Source of the DNA: an uncultured Muribaculaceae bacterium
Lineage (GTDB): Bacteria > Bacteroidota > Bacteroidia > Bacteroidales > Muribaculaceae
Assembly (NCBI GenBank): GCA_910588065.1
Contig: CAJUPZ010000009.1
Span: 43,442 to 107,441, forward strand
DNA: 64,000 bases
Reading direction: 5' to 3'
Below, piece after piece: positions 26,801 through 35,101 of the stretch. The notes beneath the pieces were generated by a model. That model did not search any database, had not been told where the DNA came from, and was given only the letters and a program-made list of their open reading frames with translations. The first letter of the stretch is position 1; every line of letters begins with the position of its first letter. Made by a program: the position numbers and the translations under genes.

Positions 26801-27450
26801 TCGGTCCAGGGGGTTGCGTAGTAGTTTTTATCGGCTTTCATTGCAGCCTCGCTGCCGTAGGGCATCATAGTGGCCGCGCCCTTCTCTTTGTTTTGCTCAA
26901 AGATGGTTTCGTTTTCCCAGAAATTTTTGGTGCGCTCAAGCTTTGTAGCCTCGGCGGCATTGCTCCCCTCCATAGCCACAAACACATACTTTGCGGCGGG
27001 GTCGATGGCTGCCTCTTTCTCGGGGATGAGCACAAGGGTGCCGTCCTGCTCCACTGCCACAGCCATTCCGGGGGTGTTGGTGGGGAGAATCAGCGGCGGC
27101 AAGGCTTTTACTTTCCAAAGCTGGGCCTCGTCAGAGCCGTTGTTGGCACCGAGGGTCACAAGGTTGCCCTCAACCCTGATTGCCAGGCCGCTCTCAGCGT
27201 TGATAAAACGCCAGCTGCCTGAAAGCTGCGATATGTTCCACAGCTGCGAGGGCTTGACCTGCGGGTCTGTAACTAATTTCACGGTATTGCCCACTTGCTC
27301 AAGGCAACATTGCGGATTCTTCTGCATCACGATTTTGTAGAGTTTGTCGCTGTCAAAAGTCACCGTCTTTTTCTGTGCGGCGCTCATCATTGCGGGCATC
27401 AGCATAGCAAGCATCAGCACAAGCAGTGAACGCACTGAAGGTTTAGACAT
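23899..27450 (-). CDS. Beta-galactosidase, glycoside hydrolase family 2, with lectin-like N-terminal domain
   Basis: 1183 residues, secreted (signal peptide ending SAAQ). Residues about 27-120 form a ricin/CBM13-like domain (QLWNISQLSGSWRFIN, AQLWKVKAL: QxW motifs) not present in E. coli LacZ. The LacZ-type domains follow: sugar-binding jelly roll (LNGTWKFNL, VPSNWEMEGYDRPIY), immunoglobulin-like domain, TIM barrel with acid/base Glu in SLGNEAGNG (about 637) and nucleophile Glu in LCEYAHAMGN (about 707), then the small chain and C-terminal beta sandwich. It should remove terminal beta-galactose from glycans in the periplasm. No SusCD genes are adjacent. Confidence 0.93.
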   Translation of the reverse strand: MSKPSVRSLLVLMLAMLMPAMMSAAQKKTVTFDSDKLYKIVMQKNPQCCLEQVGNTVKLVTDPQVKPSQLWNISQLSGSWRFINAESGLAIRVEGNLVTLGANNGSDEAQLWKVKALPPLILPTNTPGMAVAVEQDGTLVLIPEKEAAIDPAAKYVFVAMEGSNAAEATKLERTKNFWENETIFEQNKEKGAATMMPYGSEAAMKADKNYYATPWTEPVNDRYMSLNGTWKFNLVSEPSQRPMNFFEEGFNASSWDTIPVPSNWEMEGYDRPIYANVEYPHSNTPPYINARKGFNDGGANYGINPVGSYLRTFTLPENWDGQRTFVHFGGIYSAAFIWVNGKYVGYTQGANNVSEFDLTKYLHPGDNSIAVQVFRWSDGSYLECQDMFRMSGIFRDVYLYNVPKVSVRDHRLTSIMSPDYKKATLQVELDIDNRDAIAGSRDFVINVTDPDGKLVAEKSLSHNLGGSSKIVAELNVPDVKLWNAETPNLYTVDVIQRTPAGKDEMAFSTKHGFRDIKIANNQLYVNGKRVLLKGVNRHDSDPLYGRAVRTESMLRDVTLMKQNNINTIRTSHYPNNARMYAMYDHYGLYVIDEADLEDHANQSISDMPSWIPAFVDRIDRMVLRDRNHPSIVMWSLGNEAGNGENFAACYAAAKKLDSRPVHYEGTRADKPYGGSRFSDFYSKMYPGMAWMNEYTSNLDKPMILCEYAHAMGNAIGNLREYWDVIENSNSTIGACIWDWVDQAIYDPEEIKQGVYRLHTGYDYPGPHQGNFCSNGIIPATREESAKLMEVRAAHQFIKFRLNSVKGGTATVTLVNRYAFRSLEGLDLTATSVVDGKNALSKTIALSAVAPGDSITLNVPVAKAPKGEELLLNLVVSYHSAQSFAPAGHEVAHAQYEIAARAPLADHTGKGTALFAKTGSKGISVSNDRIDAFFDSTTGVLTKLKIDGIDVIADGQGFEYSNHRWIENDRYTDTISGIENPQEVSYRFVGKNVEVVTDRKGSKCDNKIVYTFYPDGTVDMDVTFTPHTDKLRRAGIVCGINPALDIVDYYAYGPFENYNDRKDGAMIGRYSTKVADMAERYVKPQSTGGREGLRELTLTDAQGKGISIETQGNVSFSILPYTDTDLMKANHFWEMTARPYNVLHLDAWTRGVGNASCGADVDTLPEYRVPNKEMSYKLRISPVE

Positions 27451-27484
27451 AAAGTTGGTATTGAGTTTGTTAGTATTCCAATTA

Positions 27485-27513
27485 CAAAGTTAGCACTTTA
27501 GCTTACAAAGTTA
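27485..27513 (-). promoter_or_regulatory. Two tandem -7 boxes before the GH2 gene
   Basis: Minus-strand TAACTTTG occurs at 27485-27492 and again at 27506-27513 inside a repeated ACAAAGTTAGC (plus-strand) 21 bp apart. Either could set the start of transcription. Confidence 0.5.
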
Positions 27514-27598
27514 GCTTATAAAATCATTTATTTATATATAAATCTCATAATTCTTCAAAAAATGCCGCTTGCACTCCACTTGCACTGCGCAAGGCTGA

Positions 27599-27644
27599 CA
27601 AAAAGGAGAGAGGCTATGCCGCCTGATAGCGACACAGCCTCTCT
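27599..27644 (-). terminator. Terminator of the M16 peptidase gene
   Basis: 9-bp stem (27607-27615 with 27636-27644, AGAGAGGCT/AGCCTCTCT) followed on the minus strand by CCTTTTTG. Confidence 0.75.
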
Positions 27645-27665
27645 GCAATAGGTTGGTATGTGAGG

Positions 27666-30485
27666 TCAATCTTCCGGTTCGAGCAGCACAACGCGGTAGT
27701 TGTTCTGGTCAAGAATCTTGGCCATGAATTTGCACACATCGTCTGTTGTGATGGATGTCACGCTCTCGATGTTGCCGTTGAAGGTGTCAACACCGTTGAT
27801 GGTGTAGCCGATGATGGCGCTGAGCCACGGGCCGTTTTTCTCCTTGGCCTCGGTGTAGCTCTTCACCATATATTCAATCACTTTGGCGAGCTCTTCCTTC
27901 GACACATTGGTTTTCATGTCCTCAAACTGACCGCGGATGGCCTTGAGCACCTCATCTTTCATTTCGGGTTTCATGGGCGAACCGGTCTGGAACACAACCT
28001 CTGAGTCGATGCGGTCCATGGCGCCGCTCGCGCCGATTGAGTAGACAGCACCCATCTCCTCGCGCACAATGTCGTTGAGGCGTTTGCTGAGAATCTGGCC
28101 GGTGACAGAGCTGAGCTGCTGGGCGCGCATGGTATACTTGTCTGTGCCCCAGTCAAGAATCATCATCTGGGTCTGAGGTGTCTGCATGGCTGCTTTGTAA
28201 GTGTCTATGCCATAGCCGCCTTTGAGGGCGAATGCGGGCTGGGGAGCAGCCATGGCGCGGCTTGCAGTGGCTTTGTCGGCGGGCAGCGAGGCGATATATT
28301 CCTCAACCATAGGCTTGAGCGATTCGGGGTCGACTGCTCCGACAAACACAAATGTGAAGTCGGCGGCGTTGGCGGTCATGGCGCGGCTTATTTCGATTGT
28401 CTGCTCACGGCTTGCACCCTCGATTGCTGCAACGCTGACGGCGCGCATGCAGGGGCTTGCGTAAAGCGATTCAAGCACTTTGGCACCAAAGATATACGAG
28501 GGGTCTTTTTCCTGATTGTGGAATGCTCCGGAGTAGGTTTTCTGGAGAGCCTCGAATTCATCGGCTGTGAAGTTGACGTTGGTGAATGCCATATACACGA
28601 GCTCCATCAGTGTCGGCATATCCTTGGGGGTTGTGTTGCCTGATATCTGGCGGCTGTTGTTGCTCCAGTTCATGCGTATGCCGCACTGCTTGCCGCTGAG
28701 ATACTTCTGCAGGTCGGAATTGGTGTATGTGCCGAGGCCGTACTGGCTGAGGGCGTATGGCATGAAGATGATGGAATTGGCGTAGCTGTCGCCGAATTTG
28801 GGAGCGTAGCCTCCGTTGGCAACTGCTGCAAACACTATCTCGTCATCCTTGAAAGCGGTGGGTTTCACAATCACTGTAGCGCCGTTGCTGAGGGTCCATT
28901 CGGTGGCGTCCCACATGGCGTTGTGCTTCTCGCTGACGATTTTGCCGGCCACGGGGCGGGTTTCGATGAGCGGTTCGCTCTTCACCTCGTCCACAAAGGG
29001 TTCGATAGTCTCGCCGTCAACAGCAGCGAGTGCCTGTGCGAAGTCGTTGTCGGTGGGATAGGTGGCTCCCTCTTTCTCGGGCAGCAGAGCCAGAAGCACA
29101 CGGTTGTCGCTGCCGGCAAGCTGTGCGCTCGCCTGGTTGATGAGCTGGAGCGGTATCATCGCTGCAAGCTGCTGCATCATGGGCCATACAACCTCTATGC
29201 CGGGAATAGGCTTGGAGTTGAGGAAGTTCTGCACATATTCCTGAACATATGTGTTGTTTTCGGTTTTGCGGCGGTTGTTGTAGCTCTTTTCCCAGCGGCT
29301 GAGCAGCTCGCTCTTGGCGCGGTCATATTCGCTCTGGGTAAAGCCTCCGCGCACTGCGCGCAGCAGCTCGCGGTATGCGGCGGCGATTGCCGGGGGCAGA
29401 TTGCCATCCTTGGCAAGGACGTCAACCGACAGAGCCTCTTTTGTCTTGGCGAGGAAGAAGTCGCCGAAGCTCACACTGGCGCTGCCGAAAGGCGCGTCAG
29501 GCTTGGAAGAAATATCATTGAGGCGGGTGTTGAGCATCATCTCAATCATATTCTGCACATAGCTGGTGATATAGTACGCCTGTGTGTTCTTGAGGCTGTC
29601 GGGGAAGGCATCCTCCTTGAACATAAGGCTTACAAGAGCGTTTTTCTGCTCGGGATCATGGCCGATGGCGTAGATGGTGCCCTTGGTGTCGCTAACGGGG
29701 AAATAAACACGCTCGGCGGGATTTTCGGGCATCTCTATATCTGAGAACATCTCCTTGATTTTACTTTCGATACGGTTCACATCAATGTCGCCGACAACAA
29801 TGATTCCCTGCTGGTCAGGACGATACCACTTCTCATAGTAGTCGCGGAGAGCCTGATGGGGAAAGTTGTCAACAACCTCCATGGTGCCGATAGGCAGGCG
29901 GTAGCCGTAGCGGTCACCGGGATACATCACCGGAAGCAGCTTTTCGAGAATGCGCATCTGGCCAACATTGGAGCGGCGCCACTCTTCGTGGATAACGGCG
30001 CGCTCCGCATCAATTTCCTCAGGCAAGAGAAGCAGGTCGTTTGCCCAGTCGTGAAGAATAAGCAGGCATGAATCCTGTACACCTTCGCGGGCAACAGGCA
30101 CATTGTCAATATTATACACAGTCATGTCTACAGCAGTGTAGGCATTGAGGTTGGCACCGAACTTCACACCCACGCTCTCCAGCCAGTTAATGAGATTTTT
30201 GCCGGGAAAGTGGGTTGTGCCGTTGAAGCACATGTGTTCCAGAAAGTGGGCGAGGCCGCGCTGATTGTCCTCTTCGAGAATTGAGCCGACCTTCTGGGCT
30301 ATATAGAAGTCAGCCTGACCCTTTGGATAATCATTGTGGCGGATGTAATAGGTGAGTCCATTCGGCAGAGTGCCGATGCGGACATCCTTGTCAACCGGCA
30401 GCTGCGGCATCATCTGCGCATTGCTCAGAAATGGCAAGAAAAACGCTGCAATCAGCAGCGCTGAAGTGAGTAATGATTTTTTCAT
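27666..30485 (-). CDS. M16 family zinc metallopeptidase (pitrilysin type)
   Basis: 939 residues, signal peptide ending SNAQ. The inverted zinc motif HFLEH is at residues 80-84 in the first M16 domain, and the usual downstream Glu region is present. Three further M16-type domains follow, the later ones inactive as normal for full-length pitrilysins (the second half has no HxxEH). It degrades peptides in the periplasm or at the membrane. It stands alone, with its own promoter and terminator. Confidence 0.93.
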   Translation of the reverse strand: MKKSLLTSALLIAAFFLPFLSNAQMMPQLPVDKDVRIGTLPNGLTYYIRHNDYPKGQADFYIAQKVGSILEEDNQRGLAHFLEHMCFNGTTHFPGKNLINWLESVGVKFGANLNAYTAVDMTVYNIDNVPVAREGVQDSCLLILHDWANDLLLLPEEIDAERAVIHEEWRRSNVGQMRILEKLLPVMYPGDRYGYRLPIGTMEVVDNFPHQALRDYYEKWYRPDQQGIIVVGDIDVNRIESKIKEMFSDIEMPENPAERVYFPVSDTKGTIYAIGHDPEQKNALVSLMFKEDAFPDSLKNTQAYYITSYVQNMIEMMLNTRLNDISSKPDAPFGSASVSFGDFFLAKTKEALSVDVLAKDGNLPPAIAAAYRELLRAVRGGFTQSEYDRAKSELLSRWEKSYNNRRKTENNTYVQEYVQNFLNSKPIPGIEVVWPMMQQLAAMIPLQLINQASAQLAGSDNRVLLALLPEKEGATYPTDNDFAQALAAVDGETIEPFVDEVKSEPLIETRPVAGKIVSEKHNAMWDATEWTLSNGATVIVKPTAFKDDEIVFAAVANGGYAPKFGDSYANSIIFMPYALSQYGLGTYTNSDLQKYLSGKQCGIRMNWSNNSRQISGNTTPKDMPTLMELVYMAFTNVNFTADEFEALQKTYSGAFHNQEKDPSYIFGAKVLESLYASPCMRAVSVAAIEGASREQTIEISRAMTANAADFTFVFVGAVDPESLKPMVEEYIASLPADKATASRAMAAPQPAFALKGGYGIDTYKAAMQTPQTQMMILDWGTDKYTMRAQQLSSVTGQILSKRLNDIVREEMGAVYSIGASGAMDRIDSEVVFQTGSPMKPEMKDEVLKAIRGQFEDMKTNVSKEELAKVIEYMVKSYTEAKEKNGPWLSAIIGYTINGVDTFNGNIESVTSITTDDVCKFMAKILDQNNYRVVLLEPED

Positions 30486-30547
30486 ACTGCAAAATGTGTA
30501 TGGTAGTAATTTGTTTCAAGCAGTCCGTGGGGATTGCTTATCAGATG

Positions 30548-30555
30548 CAAAAGTA
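30548..30555 (-). promoter_or_regulatory. -7 element of the M16 gene
   Basis: Minus-strand TACTTTTG, 63 bp before the start codon; the -33 element is not clear. Confidence 0.45.
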
Positions 30556-30585
30556 GTAAAATATTTGATATCAGTGCATAACTCC

Positions 30586-30614
30586 CCCCAACTAAAAACT
30601 AAAAACTACCAACT
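30586..30614. repeat. 29-bp direct repeat, left copy
   Basis: Begins CCCCAACTAAAAACTA and ends ACTACCAACT; 28 of 29 bases match the copy at 31315-31343. The two copies bound the palindrome block. Confidence 0.75.
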
Positions 30615-31256
30615 AAAAACTACTCCCACCATGCCGCGGTGTGGCGTCGGAGACGTCTGAGCGCAGGATGCGCGATGTCATGATACCTTCTAGCGTGATT
30701 AAGGATGGATAATACGCACCACAGCGTGGTGCTCAGGCAGATAGCCGGGGGTAAGGGAGCACCGCGACCGCCACCCCCGGAATAGCGCACCACCAATCAG
30801 GTGACCCCATCGGGGTCAAACCCTGTATTATGTATGTGCGACGCCCTACGGGGTCGAGATATACACATTCTCTATTTCCGTGGGTGGCGGTCGCTACGCT
30901 CCCTTACCCACGGCTATCTCCCTGTCACCGCGCTGCGGTGTTACCCACCCACTCACCGCGGGTGATGAGCGCCCGGAGGGTGCGGTTATTTTGTTAACCG
31001 TATGCGCAGCGTGCGGATTACCAGCCGGTTACACACATGGTGCCGGAGGTACCACACTTAAACGGAGCTGCGGTTCCCACCCGCGGCGAGCGGGTGGTCA
31101 GATAGTAGCGGTGGAGCGTAGCGACACCCCACGTTAGCGCATCCCTTCAAAATAAGACCCGCAGTGCGCGGGTCGCGAGAAAGCGTCCCTTCTAACGTGG
31201 CCTCGGCGAGGCCTGAGCGCAGGATGCGCGATTATCGTCAGAAACAGCCTATAGGA
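30615..31256. repeat. Gene-free block of covarying palindromic units
   Basis: No credible gene lies in 30486-31417; ORFs here are low-complexity shadows. The block is built of hairpins: two 36-bp same-orientation units (30641-30676, 31197-31232) sharing the tail TGAGCGCAGGATGCGCGAT; two about 46-bp units in opposite orientation (30739-30785, 30874-30918) with arms CCGGGGGT/ACCCCCGG versus CCGTGGGT/ACCCACGG; GACCCC-ATC-GGGGTC (30803-30817) and GACGCCC-TAC-GGGGTC (30840-30855); a nested pair CCACGTTAG/CTAACGTGG (31129-31137, 31192-31200) around GACCCGC/GCGGGTC (31156-31174). Stem differences are compensatory, so pairing has been kept. This resembles a clustered REP/BIME-like element or a structured RNA. 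Confidence 0.7.
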
Positions 31257-31313
31257 ATTATACGAGTTATAAGAATTACCCTCCTTAAAGACCTTAAAGA
31301 CCCTAAAGACCCC
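31257..31313. repeat. 9-nt periodic intergenic repeat
   Basis: Six 9-mers in phase: ATTATACGA, GTTATAAGA, ATTACCCTC, CTTAAAGAC, CTTAAAGAC, CCTAAAGAC. Same family as 18122-18157 (reverse orientation). Confidence 0.7.
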
Positions 31314-31314
31314 A

Positions 31315-31343
31315 CCCCAACTAAAAACTAACAACTACCAACT
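31315..31343. repeat. 29-bp direct repeat, right copy
   Basis: Differs from the copy at 30586-30614 at one base only (A to C in the middle). 729 bp separate the two starts. Confidence 0.75.
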
Positions 31344-31383
31344 CAAAAGTGCAAATTCGCATAAATCCGCTCAATCGGCATAC

Positions 31384-31391
31384 TACCTTTG
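31384..31391 (+). promoter_or_regulatory. -7 element before the 80-aa gene
   Basis: TACCTTTG, 26 bp before the ATG at 31418. Confidence 0.5.
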
Positions 31392-31417
31392 CAGCATCAA
31401 ACAAAAACTTTACCAAT

Positions 31418-31660
31418 ATGAAGAAAAACATCACACTCCGCGCCGAATGGGTCATCGCCACCCTCCCGCTGCCTCAGGCAATCAAACTCATCGTTCTCGA
31501 AGCTGTTCTCGCTTACATTGTCAACGGCTACATCACTGAAATCGCTGATCCTCAGGCAGCTGAGGTGTTCGCCACCATCAAGGCCGATTATGACGCCCGC
31601 GAAGCCAAGAGGCTCGAAAGGGCAGAAAAGCGCGCCGCCCAGAAAGCCCAAAAAGCTTAA
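31418..31660 (+). CDS. Small protein, DUF6291-like
   Basis: 80 residues from ATG 31418 after a -7 box. The pattern W.I..LP...AIKLIVLEAVLAYIVNG...IADPQAAEVFATIKADYDAR resembles the front of DUF6291 proteins, small phage- and element-linked proteins of Bacteroidota. The tail is basic and helical (EAKRLERAEKRAAQKAQKA). No membrane segment. It lies just after the palindrome block and before a 9-nt repeat. The family assignment is by pattern only and tentative; the role is unknown. Confidence 0.55.
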   Translation: MKKNITLRAEWVIATLPLPQAIKLIVLEAVLAYIVNGYITEIADPQAAEVFATIKADYDAREAKRLERAEKRAAQKAQKA

Positions 31661-31696
31661 TCCTCTCAATCTTCCCAATCTTCCCAATCCTCTCAA
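31661..31696. repeat. Four 9-nt repeats between two small genes
   Basis: TCCTCTCAA, TCTTCCCAA, TCTTCCCAA, TCCTCTCAA in direct succession right after the TAA of the 80-aa gene. Read in frame it would encode (SSQ)4. Confidence 0.7.
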
Positions 31697-31717
31697 AAAG
31701 CCCCCGCCATCCCCGGC

Positions 31718-32020
31718 GTGCTCCCCAAAATCCCCGCGCCCGACCTGGCGCAGCGCATTGAAAACGAGCGTTTTGCGAGATTTGCCAGAGATTCCCGCAG
31801 GCTGTCTCCCTTCAAATACATCGATGCCGACCTTGCCGGAGAGCTCGCACTGCAGATTACCGACTGGTGGCGCGCCCACCCCACTGAGGAGATGCCTACA
31901 ACGGGACGTCTGCGCCGCGAGTTTGAAGAACGCTTCAACGGACTATACTCCGAATACGGCTCACAGATAGACCGCGACCGCTGGCTGCGCAAAGTGTCCC
32001 CCTACTTTCCGGAGCAATAA
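31718..32020 (+). CDS. Hypothetical small protein
   Basis: About 100 residues from a GTG at 31718. The frame is open and the sequence looks real (DLAQRIENERFARFARDS, ELALQITDWWRAHP, RLRREFEERFNGLYSEYG), being soluble, helical and rich in Arg and Trp. I do not recognise a family. It is in the same frame as the 80-aa gene, only a TAA and the (SSQ)4 repeat lying between, so it could be the second half of a longer ancestral protein or a readthrough product. It ends where the convergent MerR gene ends. Confidence 0.45.
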   Translation: MLPKIPAPDLAQRIENERFARFARDSRRLSPFKYIDADLAGELALQITDWWRAHPTEEMPTTGRLRREFEERFNGLYSEYGSQIDRDRWLRKVSPYFPEQ

Positions 32021-32356
32021 TCAGCGCCTGCTGTTCAGCGCATCGAGCATTCCCACAAGTTTGGCGCGGATATCCCTGAGCCTGGCTACAGCGCGCGCCC
32101 GCTTCTCTGTACCGGCCGGATTGGTGCGGATCTCCCGTTTGGCTGCCTCGATGTGAAGCCCGCGGTCTTTTACAAGATACCTTATCATCTGCAGACGCTC
32201 CATATCGGCCTGCGAATAAAAACGAGTGCCTTTGGCATTGCGTTTCGGGCGCAGGTTGCCAAACTCCTTTTCCCAAAAGCGGAGTGTGGTGGCCGGCACG
32301 CCAAGCAGTTCTGAGGCGTCGCTGATCTTGTAATATTTCTTCTCGGGGGTGTCCAT
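32021..32356 (-). CDS. MerR family transcriptional regulator
   Basis: 111 residues from ATG 32356. The winged helix-turn-helix is clear: YYKISDASELLGVPATTLRFWEKEF, then FYSQADMERLQMIRYLVKDRGLHIEAA. The C-terminus is a short coiled coil with no Cys metal-sensing motif, as in the small Bacteroidota MerR proteins of unknown signal. It is divergent from alaS and the two promoters overlap, so it might affect alaS expression. Confidence 0.88.
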   Translation of the reverse strand: MDTPEKKYYKISDASELLGVPATTLRFWEKEFGNLRPKRNAKGTRFYSQADMERLQMIRYLVKDRGLHIEAAKREIRTNPAGTEKRARAVARLRDIRAKLVGMLDALNSRR

Positions 32357-32368
32357 ATCGCTTTGTGC

Positions 32369-32399
32369 TTGCAAAAATACTAAAAATTGGATAATTTTG
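32369..32399. promoter_or_regulatory. Overlapping divergent promoters of merR-like gene and alaS
   Basis: Plus strand: TTG (32369-32371), 20 nt, TAATTTTG (32392-32399) for alaS. Minus strand: TATTTTTG (32372-32379), 16 bp before the MerR start codon. The two boxes lie within 30 bp, so transcription in one direction should hinder the other. Confidence 0.5.
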
Positions 32400-32462
32400 C
32401 ACTCTGTTCGCGCGCGTTGCGCGTACATTAATTTTACAGTAGACATATCAATCATTAGTAAT

Positions 32463-35087
32463 ATGCTCACAGCAAAGCAAATACGCCAATCTTTCAAAGA
32501 TTTTTTCGAGTCTAAGGGCCATCGCATTGTGCCCTCTGCTCCCATGGTTGTAAAAGACGACCCCACACTCATGTTCACCAATGCGGGCATGAACCAGTTC
32601 AAGGACATAATACTGGGCAACGCCCCGATAAAATATCCGCGTGTCGCGGACTCGCAGAAGTGTCTCCGCGTCAGCGGCAAGCACAATGACCTTGAAGAGG
32701 TGGGTATGGACACATACCACCACACTATGTTCGAGATGCTCGGCAACTGGTCGTTCGGCGATTATTTCAAAAAAGAGGCTATCGACTGGGCATGGGAATA
32801 TCTGGTGGATGTGCTCCACCTTGACCCCGAGCGCCTTTACGCAACTGTTTTCGAAGGTTCTCCCGACGAAGGGCTCAGCCGCGATGACGAAGCCGCCTCA
32901 TACTGGGAGCAGCACTTGCCCAAAAGCCATATCATAAATGGCAACAAGCATGACAATTTCTGGGAGATGGGCGACACCGGCCCATGCGGCCCCTGCTCGG
33001 AGATTCATATCGACCTGCGCAGTGACGAGGAGCGAGCCCAGGTGCACGGCAGCGAGCTTGTGAACCACGACCATCCCCAGGTGATAGAGATATGGAACCT
33101 TGTGTTCATGCAGTACAACCGCAAGGCCGACTCCTCTCTCGAACCGCTACCCGCAAAGGTTATCGACACCGGCATGGGCTTTGAGCGCCTTTGCATGGCT
33201 CTGCAGGGAAAAACTTCAAACTACGACACCGACGTGTTCACTCCGCTCATCTCCACAATAGCCTCCCTCTCAGGCCTGCGCTACGGCGATGACCCCAAAG
33301 TGGATATCGCCATGCGTGTTATCGCCGACCATGTCCGCACAATTGCTTTCTCTATCGCCGACTCGCAGCTGCCCGGCAATGCCAAGGCCGGTTATGTGAT
33401 CCGACGAATCCTCCGCAGGGCTGTGCGCTACGCTTATACTTTCCTGAATCAGAAGCAGGCGTTCATGTATCGCCTCGTGGATACTCTTATCGACACCATG
33501 GGCGAGGCTTATCCGGAGATTGCAGCTCAGCGCGAGCTCATTATGCGAGTTATAAAAGAGGAGGAGGAGGCTTTCCTGCGCACTCTTGAAAACGGCATAA
33601 AGATGCTTGAATCCGCTATCGCTGTTGCAAAGAGCGCCGGCAAAAACGAAATCTCCGGCAAGGAGGCGTTTGTGCTATACGACACATACGGTTTTCCGCT
33701 TGACCTCACTGAGCTGATTCTCAAAGAAAACGGAATGACTCTCGACCATGAGGGCTTCAACAAGGAGATGGAGGCGCAGAAAGCGCGCGCACGCAATGCC
33801 GCAGCTGTAGAGGCCGCCGACTGGGTGGTGGTGAATGAAGGCGAACCGGAGTTTGTTGGATATGACAACACTGAGTGCACCGCCAGAATACTCCGCTACA
33901 GAAAGGTGAAGCAGAAAAAAGGTGAGTACTACCAGATTGTGCTTGACAAAACTCCCTTCTATGCCGAGATGGGCGGTCAGACCGGTGACCGTGGCACGCT
34001 CACCGACTCACAGGGAAATGTCACTGAAATATATGATACAAAGCGCGAGAATGGCATGGGCGTCCATCTTGCAAGCAAGCTCCCTGCAGATGTTGCTGCT
34101 ACCTTCACTGCAGCTATTGACAAGGAGGCACGTCTGGCAACATCTTGCAACCACACTGCAACCCACCTACTGCACAAGGCGCTCCGCGAGGTGCTTGGCA
34201 CTCACGTTGAGCAGAAAGGCTCATACGTGTCGCCGGAGCTGCTGCGCTTTGACTTCTCCCACTATCAGAAACTCACTCCCGAGGAAATATCGGCTGTAGA
34301 GAAACTTGCCAACAAGATGGTGCGCTCCGCTATTGCACGCGACGAGCACCGCAATGTGCCCATCGCCGAGGCCCGCGAGATGGGTGCCATGGCTCTCTTT
34401 GGCGAAAAGTATGGCGACGAGGTGAGGGTGATACGCTACGGTGACAGTGTTGAGCTCTGTGGCGGCACTCATGTTGAAAACACAGGAAATATCGGCATGA
34501 TACGCATCGTCTCCGAGAGCAGCATCGCTGCCGGTATCAGGCGTATCGAGGCTATCACCGGAGCCAATGTGGAGAAGATGCTTGACACTATGGGCAACAC
34601 AATGCGCGAAATCGGCGCTATGCTCAACAATGCTCCCGACGTGGTTGGTGCCATGCGCAAGGCTGTGGAAGAGAACGCCGAGCTGCGCAAGCAGGCGGAG
34701 GATTACTTCAACGAGCGCGCCGCAGCCATAGCAAAAGAGGCTGTTGCAGCCGCCAAGATTGAAAATGGCGTGAAGATTGTTTCTCTGCGCGGTGTACGCA
34801 TTCCGGACATGGCTAAGGCTGTGGCCTTTGCCGTCAGAGCAAATTCTCCCGAATTCACAATATTTGTAGGAGCTACGCAGGATGTGTCAGGCAAACCATT
34901 GCTCACAGTGATGGTGACAGAGGACCTTGTCAAGGCCGGTCATAATGCAAGCACTATGGTGCGTGAGGCTGCCAAGGCTATCAAGGGCGGTGGTGGCGGT
35001 CAGCCCGGATTCGCGCAGGCAGGTGGCAAAGATGCCGAAGGTCTGAGCGCGGCATACGAGGCGCTGGTAAATGCAGCAGCCAAGTAA
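32463..35087 (+). CDS. alaS: Alanyl-tRNA synthetase
   Basis: 874 residues from ATG 32463 (LTAKQIRQSFKDFFESKGH). Charges tRNA-Ala. The class II catalytic core is at the N-terminus (VVKDDPTLMFTNAGMNQFKDIILG; GDTGPCGPCSEIH). The editing domain has the zinc/hydrolase motif HTATHLLHKALR and ELCGGTHV, and a DHHA1-type C-terminal domain ends with KAIKGGGGGQPGFAQAGGKD. Length and order are standard. It has its own promoter and a strong terminator. Confidence 0.97.
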   Translation: MLTAKQIRQSFKDFFESKGHRIVPSAPMVVKDDPTLMFTNAGMNQFKDIILGNAPIKYPRVADSQKCLRVSGKHNDLEEVGMDTYHHTMFEMLGNWSFGDYFKKEAIDWAWEYLVDVLHLDPERLYATVFEGSPDEGLSRDDEAASYWEQHLPKSHIINGNKHDNFWEMGDTGPCGPCSEIHIDLRSDEERAQVHGSELVNHDHPQVIEIWNLVFMQYNRKADSSLEPLPAKVIDTGMGFERLCMALQGKTSNYDTDVFTPLISTIASLSGLRYGDDPKVDIAMRVIADHVRTIAFSIADSQLPGNAKAGYVIRRILRRAVRYAYTFLNQKQAFMYRLVDTLIDTMGEAYPEIAAQRELIMRVIKEEEEAFLRTLENGIKMLESAIAVAKSAGKNEISGKEAFVLYDTYGFPLDLTELILKENGMTLDHEGFNKEMEAQKARARNAAAVEAADWVVVNEGEPEFVGYDNTECTARILRYRKVKQKKGEYYQIVLDKTPFYAEMGGQTGDRGTLTDSQGNVTEIYDTKRENGMGVHLASKLPADVAATFTAAIDKEARLATSCNHTATHLLHKALREVLGTHVEQKGSYVSPELLRFDFSHYQKLTPEEISAVEKLANKMVRSAIARDEHRNVPIAEAREMGAMALFGEKYGDEVRVIRYGDSVELCGGTHVENTGNIGMIRIVSESSIAAGIRRIEAITGANVEKMLDTMGNTMREIGAMLNNAPDVVGAMRKAVEENAELRKQAEDYFNERAAAIAKEAVAAAKIENGVKIVSLRGVRIPDMAKAVAFAVRANSPEFTIFVGATQDVSGKPLLTVMVTEDLVKAGHNASTMVREAAKAIKGGGGGQPGFAQAGGKDAEGLSAAYEALVNAAAK

Positions 35088-35101
35088 GCCGGAACAATAC
35101 G

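Noticed and set aside
30880..31334. Short ORFs in the palindrome block (85 and 66 aa)
   Set aside because: They translate hairpins and the 9-nt repeat (e.g. SYNSYNSY); no plausible start or family, so treated as noncoding.
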